Shown here one piece after another: positions 8,456 through 17,272 of a stretch of 64,000 nt of DNA. Both the position numbers and the translations under genes were made by a program. Under the pieces are notes generated by a model. It worked only from the letters and a program-made list of their open reading frames with translations, was not told the DNA's origin and searched no databases. The stretch covers positions 6,225,367 through 6,289,366 of the forward strand of contig NZ_CP104562.2 of the NCBI RefSeq assembly GCF_025398155.2, read 5' to 3'. Every line of letters starts with the position of its first letter. The first letter of the stretch is position 1. This stretch comes from Roseateles amylovorans. GTDB lineage: Bacteria > Pseudomonadota > Gammaproteobacteria > Burkholderiales > Burkholderiaceae_C.

Positions 8456-8855
8456 TCAAGGCAGGCCGGCCCCAGGGTCGGTCTGCTCGGCGATCGATGG
8501 TGACGCCTTCGCTTCCTGGCAGTCAGAACTCGAACCTCTCGATGCGGCGCCACCGGCGTTGAGTCGATTCAAGGGCATCAAGGGCTTCGGCCCTGGTCAG
8601 TGGCGGTTTCTCCGCACTCCTCCTCACCGCCACCGACCCCCTTTTCGCCGACTCTTCAAACCCTTTCTGGAGATACTCCCATCTCCGGAAAGGGTTTTTA
8701 TTTGGGCGAGCCAGAAAATCGATGCGGAAACCCGGAAGGGGAAAATCAGCGCAGTCCGACAAAACCCGGACATCAAACCCCGGGAAATTGTGAGCGCTCG
8801 GCCTTCAACAGACTTCAATAGGCGCAACGTTGATTTTCAGCCGCGCCACGGCGCC
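8456..8855. other. 400-bp intergenic region, terminator only
   Basis: This convergent region between the DUF4148 gene and the minus-strand DUF1232 gene contains a UUCG-type hairpin (AGGGC-TTCG-GCCCT, near 8581-8594) and the intrinsic terminator at 8658-8703. No credible coding sequence is seen. The 200 nt before the terminator could be a 3' UTR or a small RNA. Confidence 0.5.
8658..8703 (+). terminator. Strong intrinsic terminator
   Basis: AAACCCTTTCTGGAGAT (8658-8674) pairs at 16 of 17 positions with ATCTCCGGAAAGGGTTT (8681-8697) across a 6-nt loop and runs into TTTTTATTT. The U-rich tail is on the plus strand, so it terminates rightward transcripts, presumably that of the DUF4148 gene. Confidence 0.9.
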
Positions 8856-9230
8856 TTAGCCCAACCACCAAACCAGCAGGCCGATCAGCGTGAGCAGCCA
8901 CAGCGCCAAGCCGGCGGCTGCCAAGCGAAGGATGCGAGGCAGCCTGTCGCGCTGCACCGCAGCGCGGGCTTGGGCCCGTGCCATCACCGGCGCGGGCATC
9001 AGCTTGAGCACCAGCCAGAAGCCCGCGGGCACCAGGACGAGATCGTCCAGCCAGCCCAGCAACGGAATGAAGTCCGGAATCAGGTCGATGGGGCTGAGCG
9101 CATAGGCCGCCACGGCCAGGGCCACCAGGCGTGCGGGCCAGGGGGCCTCCCGGTCGCGCACCGCATAGAAGACGGTCAGCAGCTCGCCCTTGATCAGGGC
9201 GGCCCATCGTTTGAGGGAGCCGCGTTTCAT
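8856..9230 (-). CDS. DUF1232 (YkvA-like) membrane protein
   Basis: A 124-residue protein with the DUF1232 core YALSPIDLIPDFIPLLGWLDD, abbreviated, at residues ~42-62, a following hydrophobic helix and a C-terminal membrane segment (LALWLLTLIGLLVWWLG). YkvA-family proteins are small membrane-associated proteins of unknown role. It lies 34 bp downstream of the acyl-CoA synthetase gene on the same strand and may be co-transcribed with it. Confidence 0.85.
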   Translation of the reverse strand: MKRGSLKRWAALIKGELLTVFYAVRDREAPWPARLVALAVAAYALSPIDLIPDFIPLLGWLDDLVLVPAGFWLVLKLMPAPVMARAQARAAVQRDRLPRILRLAAAGLALWLLTLIGLLVWWLG

Positions 9231-9264
9231 CCGCCCATCATGCCCCGATCGCCGGGCCGTCGAC

Positions 9265-10983
9265 TCAGTCGACCAGCAAGACCTTGCGACGCTGCGCCAG
9301 CCAGCCGTCGATGCGGGGGCCGTACAGCTCGTCGATGCGGTTGCGGCGCACCTTGAAGGTGGGGGTGATCAGGCCGTTGTCGACGGTCCACGGCGCGCTG
9401 ACGGCCACCAGGCAGTCCAGTTGCTCATGCGGATCGAGCTTGGCGTTCACCGCCTGCAGATGCCGCTCCAGTTCGGCGACCAACTGTTCGCGGGTGCCGG
9501 GCTGTGCCGCGCGGCGCACGGCCTCGGGTGACAGCATGGCGATGCCGATCGGCTGCGCCAGATTGGCGCCGGTCACCGCGCAGGCCTCCAGGGCCGGGTT
9601 CATGGCCAGACGGTCCTCGATCGGCGCCGGCGACACATACTTGCCCTTGCTGGTCTTGAACAGATCCTTGACCCGTCCGGTGATGCGCACGCAGCCCGCC
9701 AGCGCGCCCTTGTCGGAGATCTCCGCCTTGTCGCCGGTGTGCAGCCAGCCATCGGCCGTCAGGGTCTCCTGGGTGAGTTCGGCCTGCTTGTAGTAGCCCA
9801 GCATCAGTGCCGGGCTCTTCATCTGCAGCTCGCCGGTGATCGGGTCCAGACGGGTCTGCACGCCGTCATAGGCCGGGCCGACGCTGCCAGTCTGGTCCTT
9901 GCCGGGCACGGTGATGTGGGAGACCGCCAGGTTCTCGGTCATGCCGTAGCCCTCGTTGATCGGCAGGCCCAGCTCGCGGTACCACTTCAACAGCGCGACC
10001 GGCATCGGTGCCGCACCGCCGGCGGCCAGGCGGCACTGGTCCAGGCCCAGCGCCTTGAGGATTTTGCGACGCACCAGTCCGCCGATGATCGGCAGGCGGG
10101 TCAGCAGATCGAACTTCCGGGGTGGCAGCTTGGCATGCACCCCTTGCTGGAACTTGGTCCACAGACGAGGCACCGAGAAGAAGACGGTGGGCCGCGCGCG
10201 TTGCAGATCGGCGGCGAAGGTCTCCAGGCTCTCGGCGAAGAAGACCAGCATGCCGGTGCGCAACCAGCCGTGCTCCACCAGCACCCGCTCCACCACATGC
10301 GCCAGCGGCAGGTAGGACAGCATGCGGTCGTCCTCGCTCAGCGGGACCCGTTTCAGGCCGGACTGGATGGCCCAGGCGAAGCTGCCGAAGGTGTGCATCA
10401 CGCCCTTGGGCATGCCGGTGGTGCCGGAGGTGTAGATGATGGTGGCCAACTCGTCCGCGCCGCGGGTGGGGTTGCCCTTGAGCGGATCGGTGCCGTAGCA
10501 GATGGCGTCCCAGGTGTCGTAATCGTCCAGCGTCTCTTCGGGCGAAACCGGGTAGCTGATGCAGGGCAGCGAAGCGGGGACCCCGGCCTTCATCCCGTCC
10601 CAGCCGTCCAGCTTGCCGACGAACAACAGCTTGGCTTCGCTGTGGGTCAGGATTTGCGAGACGGTGTCGGCGGCCAGCGTGGGATACAGCGGCACCGACA
10701 CATAACCGGCCATCCAGATCGCCAGGTCGCTCATCAGCCACCAGGCGCAGTTCTTGGACAGGATCGCGATCCGCGCCCCCGGCTCCCACCCCTGTTCCAG
10801 ACCCAGGGTCTTCAGGTGAGCCGCCATCCGGCGCACCTGATCGCCCAGTTCACCCCAGCTGAAATCCTGCACCCGACTGCCGCCCATCGGCTGGCGCAGC
10901 GCGACGCGCGTCGGCGCGTCCTGCTCCCAGTGATAGAGGCGCTGCAGCGCCAGGGTATCGGCGGAAAGACGGGGAGCGGACAT
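9265..10983 (-). CDS. Long-chain fatty acid-CoA ligase (AMP-binding)
   Basis: A 572-residue ANL-superfamily enzyme that activates fatty acids with ATP and CoA. Motifs are the P-loop-like YTSGTTGMPKGV, the GYGMTEN loop, the HTGDKAEI motif and the late TGRVKDLFKTSKGKYVSPAPIE hinge (shortened: GRVKDLFKTSKGKY). ATG 10983 (MSAPRLSADTL) is chosen because AAGGAG lies just upstream; a longer frame to 11088 has no such signal. The form resembles FadD15/FAA1-like enzymes rather than E. coli FadD. Confidence 0.92.
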   Translation of the reverse strand: MSAPRLSADTLALQRLYHWEQDAPTRVALRQPMGGSRVQDFSWGELGDQVRRMAAHLKTLGLEQGWEPGARIAILSKNCAWWLMSDLAIWMAGYVSVPLYPTLAADTVSQILTHSEAKLLFVGKLDGWDGMKAGVPASLPCISYPVSPEETLDDYDTWDAICYGTDPLKGNPTRGADELATIIYTSGTTGMPKGVMHTFGSFAWAIQSGLKRVPLSEDDRMLSYLPLAHVVERVLVEHGWLRTGMLVFFAESLETFAADLQRARPTVFFSVPRLWTKFQQGVHAKLPPRKFDLLTRLPIIGGLVRRKILKALGLDQCRLAAGGAAPMPVALLKWYRELGLPINEGYGMTENLAVSHITVPGKDQTGSVGPAYDGVQTRLDPITGELQMKSPALMLGYYKQAELTQETLTADGWLHTGDKAEISDKGALAGCVRITGRVKDLFKTSKGKYVSPAPIEDRLAMNPALEACAVTGANLAQPIGIAMLSPEAVRRAAQPGTREQLVAELERHLQAVNAKLDPHEQLDCLVAVSAPWTVDNGLITPTFKVRRNRIDELYGPRIDGWLAQRRKVLLVD

Positions 10984-11282
10984 CGACAGGTCTCCTTGTT
11001 GTGATGGGGTGCAAAGCGATGCGGAAGGCGCCTGCGGCAGACGCTTCCGACAGACGTCTCGGTCGGACGCCTTGGATCGACGGCTCAAAGGAACGCCTGA
11101 AAGCCTCGAAAGTCTCGGAGACTACGGCCTGAGGCGGCACACGATCGAGCGGTTTCCGGCGATGTGCGTGATCGAGTTCTCGGGGTTCCCTGATCGCAGC
11201 GTACGCTGAGACCCGAATCGGCGTACGAAGGGCGGGTTCAGCGGCGCCGCGCAAGGGCGCCTTCGCCAGCACCGCCGGCGGT
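10984..11282. other. 299-bp intergenic region, nothing recognised
   Basis: This gap lies between the acyl-CoA synthetase start and the trpS stop, both on the minus strand. Apart from the synthetase ribosome-binding site at its left end, I see no hairpin terminator, repeat or coding sequence. Confidence 0.5.
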
Positions 11283-12602
11283 TCAGCCCTTGCGGGCCGC
11301 CGCTTCCAGCTCGGCCGCGACCAGGGCCGCCAGGGCCTCGTCGAGCACCGACACATCGCCCTCGCGGGTGACCGGTGCGTCGGCCAAGGCCGCCGTCCCC
11401 TCGCGCTTGAGTCGCGACACCCATTGGCCGGCGTCCTTGCCCTGGGCCAGGCCCTGGCTTTGCAGCAGCAAGGCACCGTCCGCCGCCAGCAGCTTGAAAT
11501 AGAACAGGCCGTCGGACTCGCGGTATTGCTTGAAGGTCGGCAGCGCGGACTTGACCTTCGCCGCCGCCGCCACCGGCGCCGCCAGCGGCTGGAAGCGACG
11601 CAGGCCCACCGCTTCCCGCGCCTGCTGCAGCAACGGCGCGGCCAGGGCGCGCGCCTTGGCTGCGCCTTCCATGAGGATGGCTTCGATGCGCTCCGGATGG
11701 GCCATCAGCTCGTCGTACTGGGCGCGCATCGGGCCGATTTCGGCATCGATCACCGCGAACAGCTGATCCTTGGCTTCGCCCCAGGACAGGCCGGCCCGCA
11801 GCGCCTCGCGGAAAGCCAGGCGCTGCGCGGGCGTGGCGAAGGCGTCGTAGATCTGGACCAGGTGGGAGCCCTCGGTCTCCTTGGGTTCTCCCGGCAGACG
11901 GGAGTCGGTGACGATCTTGGAGATCGCTTCGCGCAAGGCCTTGGCGCCGCCTTCGAACAACGGGATGACGTTGTCGTAGCTCTTGGACATCTTGCGGCCG
12001 TCCAACCCGGGCAGCAGCTCCATCTCCTGGTCGATGCTGGCCTCGGGCAGCACGAAGAGGTCGCGGCCCTGGGTGAAGGTGTGATTGAAGCGCTGGGCCA
12101 CGTCGCGTGCCATCTCGATGTGCTGCGCCTGGTCCTTGCCCACCGGCACGCGATGGGCGTTGAACATCAGGATGTCCGCCGCCATCAGGATCGGGTAGCT
12201 GTACAGGCCCATGGTGATGCCGGCGTCCGGATCCTCGCCGGCCGCCAGGTTGGCATCGACCGACGCCTTGTACGCATGCGCCCGGTTCATCTGACCCTTG
12301 GAGGTGACGCAGGTCAGCAGCCAGGTGAGCTCGGGAATCTCGGGGATGTCGCTCTGGCGATAGAACACGACACGCTGGGTGTCCAGGCCGGCAGCCAGCC
12401 AGGTGGCGGCGATCTGCAGGCGCGAGCGCTCGATGCGGTCCGGCTCGTCGCACTTGATCAGCGCGTGGTAGTCGGCCATGAAGAAGAAGCTCTCGGCGCC
12501 GGGCTCGCGGCTGGCCTCGATGGCACGGCGCACCGCGCCGACATAGTTGCCGAGGTGCAGGGTGCCGGTGGTGGTGATGCCGGTCAGGACACGCAGGGTC
12601 AT
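11283..12602 (-). CDS. trpS: Tryptophanyl-tRNA synthetase
   Basis: A 439-residue class I aminoacyl-tRNA synthetase charging tRNA-Trp. It shows the HIGH-equivalent TGTLHLGNYVGA near the N-terminus and the KMSKS loop (GRKMSKSYDN). ATG 12602 (MTLRVLTG) places the HIGH-like motif at the usual distance; the upstream extension lacks homologous features. The protein is about 100 residues longer than E. coli TrpS because of a C-terminal extension (from ~KVKSALPTFKQYRESDGLF), a form found in many Burkholderiales. It lies 94 bp downstream of psd on the same strand. Confidence 0.96.
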   Translation of the reverse strand: MTLRVLTGITTTGTLHLGNYVGAVRRAIEASREPGAESFFFMADYHALIKCDEPDRIERSRLQIAATWLAAGLDTQRVVFYRQSDIPEIPELTWLLTCVTSKGQMNRAHAYKASVDANLAAGEDPDAGITMGLYSYPILMAADILMFNAHRVPVGKDQAQHIEMARDVAQRFNHTFTQGRDLFVLPEASIDQEMELLPGLDGRKMSKSYDNVIPLFEGGAKALREAISKIVTDSRLPGEPKETEGSHLVQIYDAFATPAQRLAFREALRAGLSWGEAKDQLFAVIDAEIGPMRAQYDELMAHPERIEAILMEGAAKARALAAPLLQQAREAVGLRRFQPLAAPVAAAAKVKSALPTFKQYRESDGLFYFKLLAADGALLLQSQGLAQGKDAGQWVSRLKREGTAALADAPVTREGDVSVLDEALAALVAAELEAAARKG

Positions 12603-12696
12603 GGGAGCTCGTTCGCTACGGTTCGCAAAACGCCGATTCTCCCGCAAAGGCCGGGCAGCGGCGACAGCCGCTGGCGCAATGGCCACAGGCCGGCGC

Positions 12697-13542
12697 TCAG
12701 CCCCGCGTCGCCATCGCCTCGCCCAGACGGATCGCGCCGCCGGGCTGCCAGCCCGGATTGAACTGCAGCGGCCCCTGCGGGAACAGCATCACGACCGTCG
12801 AGCCCAGCAGGAAGCGGCCCATCTCGGCGCCCTGCGCATAGCGGAAGGCCTGGTCCTCGTAATGCCATTGGCGCACCCGGCCCGGACGGGGCGGATTGAC
12901 CATGCCGTGCCACACCGTGGCCATCGAGCCGACGATGGTCGCCCCCACCAGCACCAGCACCCACGGCCCGTGCTCGCCCTCGAACACGCAGACGACGCGC
13001 TCATTGCGGGCGAACAGGCCCGGGACGCCGCGCGCGGTGGTGGGATTGACCGAGAACAGGTCGCCCGGGACATGGATCATCCGCAGCAGGCGTCCAGCGC
13101 AGGGCATGTGGATGCGGTGGTAGTCGCGCGGGCTGAGGTAGAGCGTCGCGAAATGACCATCCCGGAACTGCGCGGCCAGTTGCTGGTCGCCACCGACCAG
13201 CGCCGTCGTCGAGTATTGGTGACCCTTGGCCTGGAAGATCTGATCGGCCCGGATCGGGCCGAACTGGCTGATGGCGCCATCCACCGGACAGATCAGCGGC
13301 GCATCGGCCAGCGGCCGGGCATCCGGCTTGAGCGCCCGGGTGAAGAAGTCGTTGAACGTGGGATAGGCCGCGGGATCGGGCTCCACCGCCTCGGCCATGT
13401 TCACGCCGTAGCGCTCGATGAACCGACGGATGGTCCAGGTCGTGAAACCGCCGAGTTCCGCGCTGGAGAGCCGGCCGGCCAAGCGGGTCAGCAGCCGCTT
13501 GGGCAGCAGGTATTGCGGGAGAACGGCAAGGCGATCGGACAC
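12697..13542 (-). CDS. psd: Phosphatidylserine decarboxylase proenzyme
   Basis: A 281-residue proenzyme making phosphatidylethanolamine from phosphatidylserine at the inner membrane. The self-cleavage/pyruvoyl motif LLGSTVVML is near the C-terminus. Other conserved blocks are FNDFFTRALK, QAKGHQYS, YLSPRDYHRIHMP and VPGDLFSVN. GTG 13542 (VSDRLAVLPQYLLPKRLL) aligns with the E. coli N-terminus; ATG 13593 would add 17 residues. The gene is divergent from the desulfurase fusion, with 270 bp between starts. Confidence 0.95.
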   Translation of the reverse strand: MSDRLAVLPQYLLPKRLLTRLAGRLSSAELGGFTTWTIRRFIERYGVNMAEAVEPDPAAYPTFNDFFTRALKPDARPLADAPLICPVDGAISQFGPIRADQIFQAKGHQYSTTALVGGDQQLAAQFRDGHFATLYLSPRDYHRIHMPCAGRLLRMIHVPGDLFSVNPTTARGVPGLFARNERVVCVFEGEHGPWVLVLVGATIVGSMATVWHGMVNPPRPGRVRQWHYEDQAFRYAQGAEMGRFLLGSTVVMLFPQGPLQFNPGWQPGGAIRLGEAMATRG

Positions 13543-13812
13543 GGCGGCGTGGTGGGAACCAAAGGGAGCGGATTCTAGGCGGGCAACCGCCATGCCCAAT
13601 CCGGGTTCGCCCGCCCGTGCGCTGCTGCGCCTCCGTCCATCCTGCGGCGATGCCGCAGCCGGCCATCGCCCGCTACCATGGCGCCTTGCGCCGCACCCGC
13701 CGGGTCCGCCGCGCCCGCCGTGGAGAACCCGCGGTCGGGGGCGGGCGCCGGGCTGCGGTGTCTGCTCGCCCCGTTTCCCACCGTCCAGAGAGGCCGCCCG
13801 GCCGCATCGCCC

Positions 13813-16131
13813 ATGGAAATCTACCTCGACGCCAATGCCACCACCCCGGTGCTGGCCCAGGCCCGCGCCGCCGCGCTGGCCGTCATGGACCAGGACTTCG
13901 GCAATCCCAGCAGCATCCACAGCACGGGATTGAAGGCGCGGGCGTTGATGGATGCCGTACGCGCACGGGCCCGTCGCGTGCTGGGCCTGAACACTGGGGA
14001 GCTGCTGTTCCTCAGCGGCGCGACCGAAGGCATCCAAACGGCGGTGCTGTCCGCACTGGGCGCACTGCGGGAGCGACGTGCGAGCTCGGAGGGCGCCACG
14101 GCGGACATCCGCTGGCTGCTCTACGGCGCCACCGAACACAAGGCGGTGCCCGAGGCGCTGCGCCACTGGAACCGCCTGCTGGGCCTGGACCTGGAGGTCA
14201 AGGCCATCCCGGTCGGCGAGGATGGCCGGCACGACCTCGACTGGCTGCGCGCTCACGCCGCCCAGGCCGGCATGATCTGCACGATGGCGGCGAACAACGA
14301 GACCGGCGTCATCAGCGACCTGGAGGGCATTGCCGCAGTGATCGCCGACATCGGCGCGCCCTCGGACCGCACGGCACACCGCCCATTCTGGATGGTCGAC
14401 GGGGTCCAGGCCCTGGGCAAACTGCCGCTGCAACTGGAGGCACGGGGCATCGACTATGCGCCGTTCTCCGGTCACAAACTCTATGCGCCCAAGGGCATCG
14501 GCCTGCTGTATGTGCGTGCCGGCGCGCCCTTCACACCGCTGCTGGCCGGCGGGGGACAGGAGAGCGCGCTGCGCTCGGGCACCGAAAACATGTCGGGCAT
14601 TGCCGCGCTGGGCGCGGTGCTGGCGGCACTCGAAGAAGGCCGTGACTTCCGCGACGGCGCCACGCTGCTGGCCTACCGCGACCGGCTCACCCTGGCCCTG
14701 CGCGAGGCCTTCCCCGACCTGCGCTTCAATGCGCCGCCGGCGCTGTGCCTGCCGACCACGCTGAATTTCTCGGTCCCGGGCCTGAGCTCCAAGCTGCTGC
14801 TGGACCTGTTCGACGCGGCCGACGTCCGGGTGAGCGGCGGCTCCGCCTGCAGCGCGGCCAAGGCCCAACCCAGCTATGTGCTGGAGGCGATGGGGCTGCC
14901 CGCTTCGCAGACGGCCTCCGCGGTGCGCCTGTCCTTCGGCCCGGCCGCGGACGACGCCTTCATTCGCGAGGCCTGTGCCCGGATCCGCGCCTGCGGTGAG
15001 GCCTTGCGGGAAAACTGCCTGAGCCCCACGGGCAACCAGCCCTTGCCCGCCGACGGCGTGACCCGATTCGTCGTCGATGGGGCCTGCTGCTGGCTGATCG
15101 CCGATGCCGCCAGCAGACGCTGCGTCGTCATCGATCCGCTGCCGGAGTTGAACGACCGGCTGTCGCAATGGCTGCGCTGTCAGGGTTATGCGTTGGCCGC
15201 CGTGCTGGACACCCACAGCCATGGCGACCATGCCTCATCGGCGGCCACGCTGCGCGCGGCGGTACCAGAGCTGCTCACGCCCGGCGAGGTGGATGGCCTG
15301 GGCTGGCCGCTGGCTGACGGCCGCCACGAGCGGCTCACGGCCCTGGTCCTGGGCGATCGGCGCCTCACCCGCCTGCCGATCCCGGGTCACACCGAGGATT
15401 CAACCGCCTACCTGCTGCACGAGTCGCAGGGCCTGACCACCGCCTTCGTCGGCGACATGGTGATGCCCGGTGCGCTGGGCCGCAGCGACTTCGACCAGAG
15501 CGCCCCACTGGCGTACCGCGACTCGCTGCGCCAGCTGGCGGAGGTGGTCGGCCCGCATTGCGTCCTGGCGCCGGCCCATGACTATGACAACCGTTTCGCC
15601 AGCACCCTGAGCGCGGAATCCGCGCTCCAGCCCCTGCTGGCCCATGCCCTGCGCGGCACGCTGGATGCGCAGGCCTTCGCCGCCGCCAAGGCCGGGCTGG
15701 AGCGCCACCTCGCGCTGACCGAGTACCAGACCATGGCCTGCGGCGCCCGCGTCGACAGCCGCCGTTTCGAGGTCGACACCGAGGTCGACATCGCGGCCTT
15801 GCGCGATCTGCTGGAGCGCCATCCCCAGGCCCGGCTGATCGATGTGCGCGAGCCCTACGAACAGCGCCTGAGCCTGCTGCCCGACCTGCCGGAACGCGGC
15901 GCGGGCCATCGGCTGCAGGCCACGCCGCTGTCGCGGCTGGTGGACGCCTTGCCCGAATGGCTGTCCCTGCCGGCGGACCAGCCCCTGGTGTTCTTCTGCC
16001 GCAGCGGCAACCGCAGTGCGCAGGCGGCGCTGGCGCTGCGCCGTCTCGGCCATGAGGCGGCCTTCACCCTGGCCGGCGGCCTGGCGCTGTGGCCGAAGGA
16101 GTCGGCCCTCGATTCCGCCCTTTACGTGTGA
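13813..16131 (+). CDS. Cysteine desulfurase / metallo-beta-lactamase / rhodanese fusion
   Basis: A 772-residue single reading frame holding three complete sulfur-chemistry domains. Residues ~1-390: NifS/IscS-like PLP desulfurase, with PLP Lys222 in SGHKLYAPKG, RSGTEN, and active-site Cys346 in SGGSACSAAK. Residues ~400-640: metallo-beta-lactamase fold like ETHE1 persulfide dioxygenase, with HSHGDH (468-473), GHT at His526, GDM at Asp548, and PAHDYD at His589. Residues ~655-772: rhodanese with the loop CRSGNRS (Cys729). The desulfurase would make persulfide from cysteine, and the other domains could carry or oxidise it; that coupling is inference. trhO, another rhodanese, follows after 73 bp. 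ATG 13813 opens the conserved EIYLDANATTPV strand. Confidence 0.93.
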   Translation: MEIYLDANATTPVLAQARAAALAVMDQDFGNPSSIHSTGLKARALMDAVRARARRVLGLNTGELLFLSGATEGIQTAVLSALGALRERRASSEGATADIRWLLYGATEHKAVPEALRHWNRLLGLDLEVKAIPVGEDGRHDLDWLRAHAAQAGMICTMAANNETGVISDLEGIAAVIADIGAPSDRTAHRPFWMVDGVQALGKLPLQLEARGIDYAPFSGHKLYAPKGIGLLYVRAGAPFTPLLAGGGQESALRSGTENMSGIAALGAVLAALEEGRDFRDGATLLAYRDRLTLALREAFPDLRFNAPPALCLPTTLNFSVPGLSSKLLLDLFDAADVRVSGGSACSAAKAQPSYVLEAMGLPASQTASAVRLSFGPAADDAFIREACARIRACGEALRENCLSPTGNQPLPADGVTRFVVDGACCWLIADAASRRCVVIDPLPELNDRLSQWLRCQGYALAAVLDTHSHGDHASSAATLRAAVPELLTPGEVDGLGWPLADGRHERLTALVLGDRRLTRLPIPGHTEDSTAYLLHESQGLTTAFVGDMVMPGALGRSDFDQSAPLAYRDSLRQLAEVVGPHCVLAPAHDYDNRFASTLSAESALQPLLAHALRGTLDAQAFAAAKAGLERHLALTEYQTMACGARVDSRRFEVDTEVDIAALRDLLERHPQARLIDVREPYEQRLSLLPDLPERGAGHRLQATPLSRLVDALPEWLSLPADQPLVFFCRSGNRSAQAALALRRLGHEAAFTLAGGLALWPKESALDSALYV

Positions 16132-16204
16132 CCTGTCACGGCCGCGGGTCGCGCGCGGCCCCGGCAATCTTCGAGAAGTACCCGGCGTGACGCGCCTGTC
16201 CCCC

Positions 16205-17065
16205 ATGTCCGATCCCATCGCACCCACCGCCCCGACAGATGCCGCCTCAGGGCCGGCGCATGAGCACAGCTCGTTCTACAAGTTTGTCGCGCTGCGCGAG
16301 ACCCGGGCGCTCGCGCAGCGGCTGCGCGATGTCTACGAGGCGCTCGGGCGCTTGGTGGGGGGCAATGTGCTGCTGGCGCCGGAGGGGGTGACCGGTGCGA
16401 TTGGCGGGCCGCCGCAGGCGCTGGCGGCCTTTGAAGCCGCGCTGCGTGCCGAACCCGAGTTTGCGGACCTGCATTTCAAGCGCAGCTTCTGCGCGACGCG
16501 ACCCTTCACCTTGCTGAAGGTACACGAGAAGCCGGAGCTGGTGGCCTTCGGGCTGCCGGACGTCACCGGCCTGGCCGATGCCCGGGACACCCATGTCTCG
16601 CCGCGCGAATGGCGCGAGCTGATCCGGCGTGACGATGTGGTGGTGCTGGACAACCGCAACCACTTCGAATTCGAGCTGGGCCATTTCGAGGGCGCGATCG
16701 ATCCCGACGTGCGTCACTTCCGGGATTTTCCGGCCTATGTGGCGGCCCATGCGGACGGCTGGAAGCGTGAAGGCAAGACGGTGGCGATGTACTGCACCGG
16801 CGGCATCCGCTGCGAAAAGCTGTCGGGCTGGATGATCGACCAGGGCCTGGCGGTACGTCAGCTCGATGGCGGCATCCTCAACTACTTCGAGCAGATGCCC
16901 GATGCCGATGCGGACTGGCGGGGCGAGTGCTTTGTCTTCGACAAGCGGATCGCGATCGACACGCGACGTCAGGAAACCGCCACCACGGCGGAACAGGTGT
17001 ATGGCGACGACCCGGCCGAAGCCTGGCGGCTGGCGCGGGCGAAGCGGCTGGATCCGAAGGGCTGA
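16205..17065 (+). CDS. trhO: tRNA uridine(34) hydroxylase / rhodanese (TrhO, YceA)
   Basis: A 286-residue protein with an N-terminal acylphosphatase-like domain (FYKFVALRE, then GNVLLAPEGVTGAIGG) and a central rhodanese domain whose active loop is CTGGIRCEK. The following LDGGILNYFE is also conserved. TrhO introduces 5-hydroxyuridine at position 34 of certain tRNAs. It follows the desulfurase fusion by 73 bp on the same strand, so the two may be co-transcribed. ATG 16205 is chosen; GTG 16187 is possible. An acyl-phosphatase-side Cys is also present (KRSFCATRPF). Confidence 0.92.
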   Translation: MSDPIAPTAPTDAASGPAHEHSSFYKFVALRETRALAQRLRDVYEALGRLVGGNVLLAPEGVTGAIGGPPQALAAFEAALRAEPEFADLHFKRSFCATRPFTLLKVHEKPELVAFGLPDVTGLADARDTHVSPREWRELIRRDDVVVLDNRNHFEFELGHFEGAIDPDVRHFRDFPAYVAAHADGWKREGKTVAMYCTGGIRCEKLSGWMIDQGLAVRQLDGGILNYFEQMPDADADWRGECFVFDKRIAIDTRRQETATTAEQVYGDDPAEAWRLARAKRLDPKG

Positions 17066-17272
17066 GTTCGACGTCCGACGCGGGGTCCGGGCGGAGGATC
17101 AACCGCCGAAAACTTTCTTCCGCCGCCGGATCAAAGACCCCCTGGCGTCCGATGCCTCGGCCCAGGCAAGATGCGTCTGCATGGCCCGCGCGGGCACCGG
17201 ACCATCGCACCAGCCGTGATAATCCCGGCACGCCCACCGACTTCTCTCCTGGTTCGCCTTTGGCGCCACGTC

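Noticed and set aside
12697..15231. Very long minus-strand open frame (844 codons) covering psd and the front of the desulfurase fusion
   Set aside because: Only the psd part matches a known protein. The rest is antisense to the strongly supported fusion gene and is a by-product of high GC.
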